From: Strobilurus pachycystidiatus
Taxonomy: Eukaryota; Basidiomycota; Agaricomycetes; Agaricales; Physalacriaceae
NCBI GenBank assembly: GCA_019915135.1
Contig: JAHLMK010000023.1
Span: forward strand, 434,001 to 498,000
DNA length: 64,000 bases
Direction: 5' to 3'
A program made the position numbers and the translations under genes. The notes beneath the pieces are model-generated. The model was not told where the DNA came from. It made no database searches and was given only the letters and a program-made list of their open reading frames with translations. Positions within the stretch are counted from its first letter, which is position 1; every line of letters starts with the position of its first letter. Shown piece after piece: positions 63,497 to 64,000 of this stretch.

Positions 63497-64000
63497 TCAT
63501 TTGTACAATCGTGGGTCAGAAGATGAGAATTTCAAGCTCTGCTCTGGCAGTTCGAAGGTGAAATCCTGCTGCTCAAACTCTGCGTAATACTCGTCCCTTG
63601 CGTCGAGCTTGTACGGATGAGGTGCTGATAGTTCATGTCCGGCATCCTGCGGGCCACTATCTGTGCAATACAGATCCCTCCGGGAAAAGGTGTAGTCGCT
63701 AGGTATCCCTGCATCCCACGTTATTCGACTCGGGAGATCCGTGCTAGTTTGACTCATAGATGACTGCCTGGGCGGCGGTCTACGGCAACGCATAACGGAC
63801 CACCACACAGTCAGGATATCCTGCGGTGTCCCTTATTAGTGGTCGACGGAGAAGTACAAAACAAGACGACTTGCCTGCTGAGTTCCAAAAATTAGCGCCG
63901 ATATGAGTGGTACTGACACATGATAGAGTCAACAGAAGTGCGAGTTCAATGAATTAGACAACTCACATGTTGCCAGAATGATATTCGGAATAGCGCCACG
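63497..64000 (-). CDS. 7TM-like integral membrane protein, paralogue C, 5' part beyond window
   Basis: The last exons of a gene on the minus strand, stop 63497-63499. The exon around 63930-63880 encodes VPLISALIFGTQQ, and across a 50-odd-bp intron DILTVWWSVMRCRRPPPRQ follows. This is the same C-terminal span and junction as in paralogues A (VPVAAVLLFGTQR/DLIQVYMFW) and B (VPVSGVLIFGIQR/DLFNTWAAW). The cytosolic tail of about 90 residues is longer than in A and B, with Ser, Asp and Tyr residues (DEYYAEFEQQDFTFELPEQ). The N-terminal spans lie beyond base 64000. Confidence 0.65.

Noticed and set aside
1..64000. CRISPR array, prophage or operon structure
   Set aside because: No regularly spaced repeats with unique spacers, no phage genes and spliceosomal introns throughout. 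The window is eukaryotic.

Overview
The window reads as genomic DNA of a filamentous basidiomycete, probably an agaricomycete. Most genes are cut by many introns of about 40-90 bp with GT..AG ends, genes lie on both strands at about one per 2 kb, and several families are typical of mushrooms (DUF7330 protein, F-box/LRR protein, APH-like kinase, a 7TM-like membrane family). Only one RNA gene was found, a tRNA-Val with a 7-nt intron. No CRISPR, phage or bacterial operon structure is present.

Layout. 1-16.3 kb: the 3' part of a GH88 hydrolase, TFIIA gamma, a Kre9/KNH-like GPI protein, a single-pass membrane protein, an F-box/LRR protein, an APH-like phosphotransferase, a 314-bp hairpin element, a cyclophilin and a low-complexity nuclear-type protein. 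16.9-24.9 kb: a duplicated block with three intact short-chain dehydrogenase (SDR) genes, one truncated SDR, a mitochondrial GatC gene and a secretory TAP-type alpha/beta hydrolase. 25-30.7 kb: gene-poor, with decayed coding fragments and the tRNA. 30.8-38.8 kb: an acidic protein, a MOB4/phocein protein with a long acidic tail, and a protein carrying five identically spaced Cys knuckles. 39-48.3 kb: two tandem secretory FMO genes between two outward-reading 7TM-like genes. 48.5-58.4 kb: PEX13, a small mitochondrial-type protein, a decayed third FMO, a DUF7330 protein, a large PcRGLX/YetA-like polysaccharide lyase and an acidic protein. 58.6-62.6 kb: an inverted, rearranged copy of the 17-25 kb block (dead GatC, two intact SDRs, a fragment of the TAP hydrolase). 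62.9-64 kb: PMP3 and the 3' end of a third 7TM-like gene.

The main story is genome plasticity. The SDR/GatC/TAP block occurs twice in opposite orientation about 36 kb apart, with near-identical arms and a mosaic SDR gene at the junction. The FMO gene occurs as a 3.05-kb tandem duplication plus a decayed copy. The most novel protein candidate is the five-knuckle gene at 35.35-38.80 kb, in which every repeat follows C-x4-C-x12-C-x2-[CH]-R. The SDR paralogues keep the nucleotide-binding glycines but appear to lack the catalytic tyrosine. Exon models were read by eye, so internal splice sites are approximate unless stated.
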